Shown one piece after another: positions 62,267-64,000 of a DNA stretch of 64,000 bases. Below the pieces are notes generated by a model. That model saw nothing but the letters and a program-made list of their open reading frames with translations, searched no databases and was not told where the DNA came from. The stretch spans positions 1,674,001 to 1,738,000 of the forward strand of contig NZ_CP162100.1 of assembly GCF_040869035.1 (NCBI RefSeq). The letters are read 5' to 3'. Within the stretch, counting starts at the first letter, position 1; each line of letters begins with the position of its first letter. Made by a program: the position numbers and the translations under genes. The stretch comes from Vibrio sp. NTOU-M3 (GTDB lineage: Bacteria > Pseudomonadota > Gammaproteobacteria > Enterobacterales > Vibrionaceae).

Positions 62267-64000
62267 TTATTCACGGTTAAGTGCTTTTTCTATTTCTTCT
62301 AAGCTGCTTGGGTCATCAATAGTGGATGGCACCACGTATTGTTCACCATCGGCTATTTGACGAATGGTTCTTCGCAAGATCTTACCCGAGCGAGTCTTTG
62401 GCAAACGGTCAACAACAAGCGCATGTTTAAAGCACGCTACTGCGCCAATCTCGTTGCGTACTTTACCAACTAGCTCGCCCTCTAGCGTTAGATCATCAAT
62501 CTTCACACCATCTTTAAGAACCACGAAACCAAGTGGTAGCTGCCCTTTTAACTCATCATGAATACCGACTACCGCACATTCCGCAATCGCTGGGTGACCA
62601 CCAACGATTTCTTCCATCTCGCCAGTAGACAGGCGGTGACCTGCAACGTTAATTACGTCATCAATACGACCCATGATAAACAGGTAGCCATCTTCATCTA
62701 GGTAACCGCCATCTCCCGATACGTAGTAACCCGGGAATTGACTTAGATAACCGGTTTCAAAGCGATCATGGTTGCGCCAGACAGTCGGTAAACAGCTTGG
62801 TGGTAATGGGCGCTTCAGAGCCACAAAACCTTGCTGATTTGCGCCCACTAGCATGCCCATTTCGTTGAGAATCTCGACCTGATAGCCAGGAATCGGCTTG
62901 GTAGCGGAGCCTGCTTTTACCGGCATCATCTCAATACCGGTCAGATTGCCCGCGATAGCCCATCCAGTCTCGGTTTGCCACCAGTGGTCAATGACCGGCT
63001 TATCTGCTTTGCTTTCTACCCATTCTAGTGTTGGTGGGTCAAGACGTTCACCTGCCATGAAAATAGAATCAAGGTTCGACAAGTCGTATTGCTTAATGAA
63101 CTCGCCTTCTGGATCTTCTTTCTTAATTGCACGGAAAGCAGTTGGCGCGGAGAAAAGCACGTCCACTTTGTATTCGTCACAAACACGCCAGAATGCACCC
63201 GGGTCTGGTGTTCTCACCGGTTTGCCTTCAAACAAAATAGTGGTACAGCCATGAATCAGCGGCGCGTACACAATATATGAATGACCAACGACCCAACCTA
63301 CATCCGATGCAGCCCAGAACACACCATCTTGAGGAATGTTATAAATCGATGTCATCGAATATTTCATCGCTACAGCATGACCACCATTGTCACGCACCAC
63401 GCCTTTTGGTTTCCCTGTTGTGCCAGAGGTATAGAGAATATAAAGAGGATCTATCGCAAGCACAGGGACACACGCATGAGGCAAGGATTGCGCGTATTCT
63501 TGCTGCCAATCTAAATCACGCTCAAGGTTAAGTTCGGCTTCGCACTGCGAACGTTGAAGAACAAAGACTTTCTCTGGCTTCCAACGGCTGTCCATAATGG
63601 CTTTATCAACCATTGGTTTGTATGGAATTACCTTATTGATTTCGATGCCACAAGACGCCGTCATGATGACTTTGGGTTCTGCATCTTCAATTCGAACGGC
63701 AAGCTCATTCGGGGCAAAACCGCCAAACACCACCGAATGAATCGCGCCCAATCGAGCACATGCTAGCATGGCCATTGCCGCCTCTGGGATCATCGGCATG
63801 TAGATAACCACACGATCGCCTTTGGTAACACCTTGGTTAGAAAGCATACCCGCGATTTTTGCTACTTGGTCGCGCAAAGCTTGATAGCTGTAAGTTTGTT
63901 TTTGCCCCGTCACTGGCGAATCATAAATCAAGGCGGTTTTATCGCCTCTTCCTTGCTCGCAATGATAATCCAACGCAAGCCATGACGTGTTCATTACGCC
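62267..64000 (-). CDS. prpE: Propionate-CoA ligase (partial, N-terminus off window)
   Basis: Activates propionate to propionyl-CoA for the 2-methylcitrate cycle. About 577 codons are in the window, and the frame stays open to base 64000. The family is near 630 residues, so roughly 50 N-terminal residues are missing and the ATG at 63994 is internal. The AMP-forming motif is YILYTSGTTGKPKGVVRD, followed by VFWAASDVGWVVGHSYIVYAPL. DHWWQTETGW and the hinge region SGDGGYLDEDGYLFIMGRIDDVINVAGHRL are intact. The C-terminal catalytic and acetylation-type lysine is in PKTRSGKILRR. Acetyl-CoA synthetase is the alternative, but the details match PrpE better. The gene is normally last in a prp operon. 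Confidence 0.9.
   Translation of the reverse strand, partial: GVMNTSWLALDYHCEQGRGDKTALIYDSPVTGQKQTYSYQALRDQVAKIAGMLSNQGVTKGDRVVIYMPMIPEAAMAMLACARLGAIHSVVFGGFAPNELAVRIEDAEPKVIMTASCGIEINKVIPYKPMVDKAIMDSRWKPEKVFVLQRSQCEAELNLERDLDWQQEYAQSLPHACVPVLAIDPLYILYTSGTTGKPKGVVRDNGGHAVAMKYSMTSIYNIPQDGVFWAASDVGWVVGHSYIVYAPLIHGCTTILFEGKPVRTPDPGAFWRVCDEYKVDVLFSAPTAFRAIKKEDPEGEFIKQYDLSNLDSIFMAGERLDPPTLEWVESKADKPVIDHWWQTETGWAIAGNLTGIEMMPVKAGSATKPIPGYQVEILNEMGMLVGANQQGFVALKRPLPPSCLPTVWRNHDRFETGYLSQFPGYYVSGDGGYLDEDGYLFIMGRIDDVINVAGHRLSTGEMEEIVGGHPAIAECAVVGIHDELKGQLPLGFVVLKDGVKIDDLTLEGELVGKVRNEIGAVACFKHALVVDRLPKTRSGKILRRTIRQIADGEQYVVPSTIDDPSSLEEIEKALNRE

Overview
The window looks like a chromosomal segment of a Vibrio (Gammaproteobacteria, Vibrionales). 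The gene blocks pepN / DUF2835 / NAD-dependent glutamate dehydrogenase, proQ-prc, msrC...letA-letB-rsmF, BI-1/tusE/acylphosphatase/rlmI and queC-queE, and a partial prpE, all carry Vibrio-like protein sequences. This assignment comes from recognising the proteins, not from a search. No tRNA, rRNA, CRISPR array, integrase or insertion sequence is visible. Both edges cut genes: the glutamate dehydrogenase loses its C-terminus at base 1 and prpE loses its N-terminus at base 64000.

Layout. 1-10 kb, all minus strand: partial large GDH, a DUF2835 protein, PepN, an exported hypothetical protein, tail-specific protease Prc with ProQ, and the free-methionine-R-sulfoxide reductase. 10-18 kb, plus strand: an MsbA-like ABC exporter, the envelope lipid-transport pair LetA/LetB (seven MCE domains), the rRNA methyltransferase RsmF, and directly after it a small RNA that I recognise as an SdsR (RyeB) homologue. 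18-24.5 kb: CvfB-like S1 protein, an unknown membrane protein, a DUF4442 protein, a degenerate PEP-synthase-like protein, an AroH-type DAHP synthase, YajQ, and a CysG-like protein with a broken methyltransferase remnant. 25-29 kb: a four-gene AapJQMP-type amino acid ABC importer. 29-33.5 kb: BI-1 membrane protein, TusE, acylphosphatase, a chemoreceptor and RlmI.

33.6-52.4 kb is the dominant feature: a 5,252-residue LapA-type RTX adhesin on the minus strand. It contains exactly thirty in-register copies of a 381-bp (127-residue) Calx-beta-like unit. A 1.1-kb AT-rich gap separates it from a divergently transcribed TolC-family outer-membrane protein and an OmpA-like protein, probably its export and anchoring partners. 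The inner-membrane ABC and membrane-fusion parts, and the LapD/LapG control pair, are not in the window. A TPR-GGDEF protein (53-55 kb) and YajQ add a c-di-GMP theme that fits regulated adhesion, but a link is inference.

52.5-64 kb: a DUF2750 protein, a possible 20-residue cysteine-rich peptide, the GGDEF protein, QueC/QueE (7-deazaguanine synthesis), a second chemoreceptor, a NUDIX plus PAP2-like membrane protein with a hexanucleotide repeat, a GNAT acetyltransferase, a secreted trypsin-like protease with chitin-binding-type modules, and partial propionyl-CoA synthetase. Most points worth a second look lie in the adhesin array, the degenerate enzyme paralogues (PEP-synthase-like, CysG-like, PAP2-like), the SdsR-like RNA and the Cys-rich mini-ORF.
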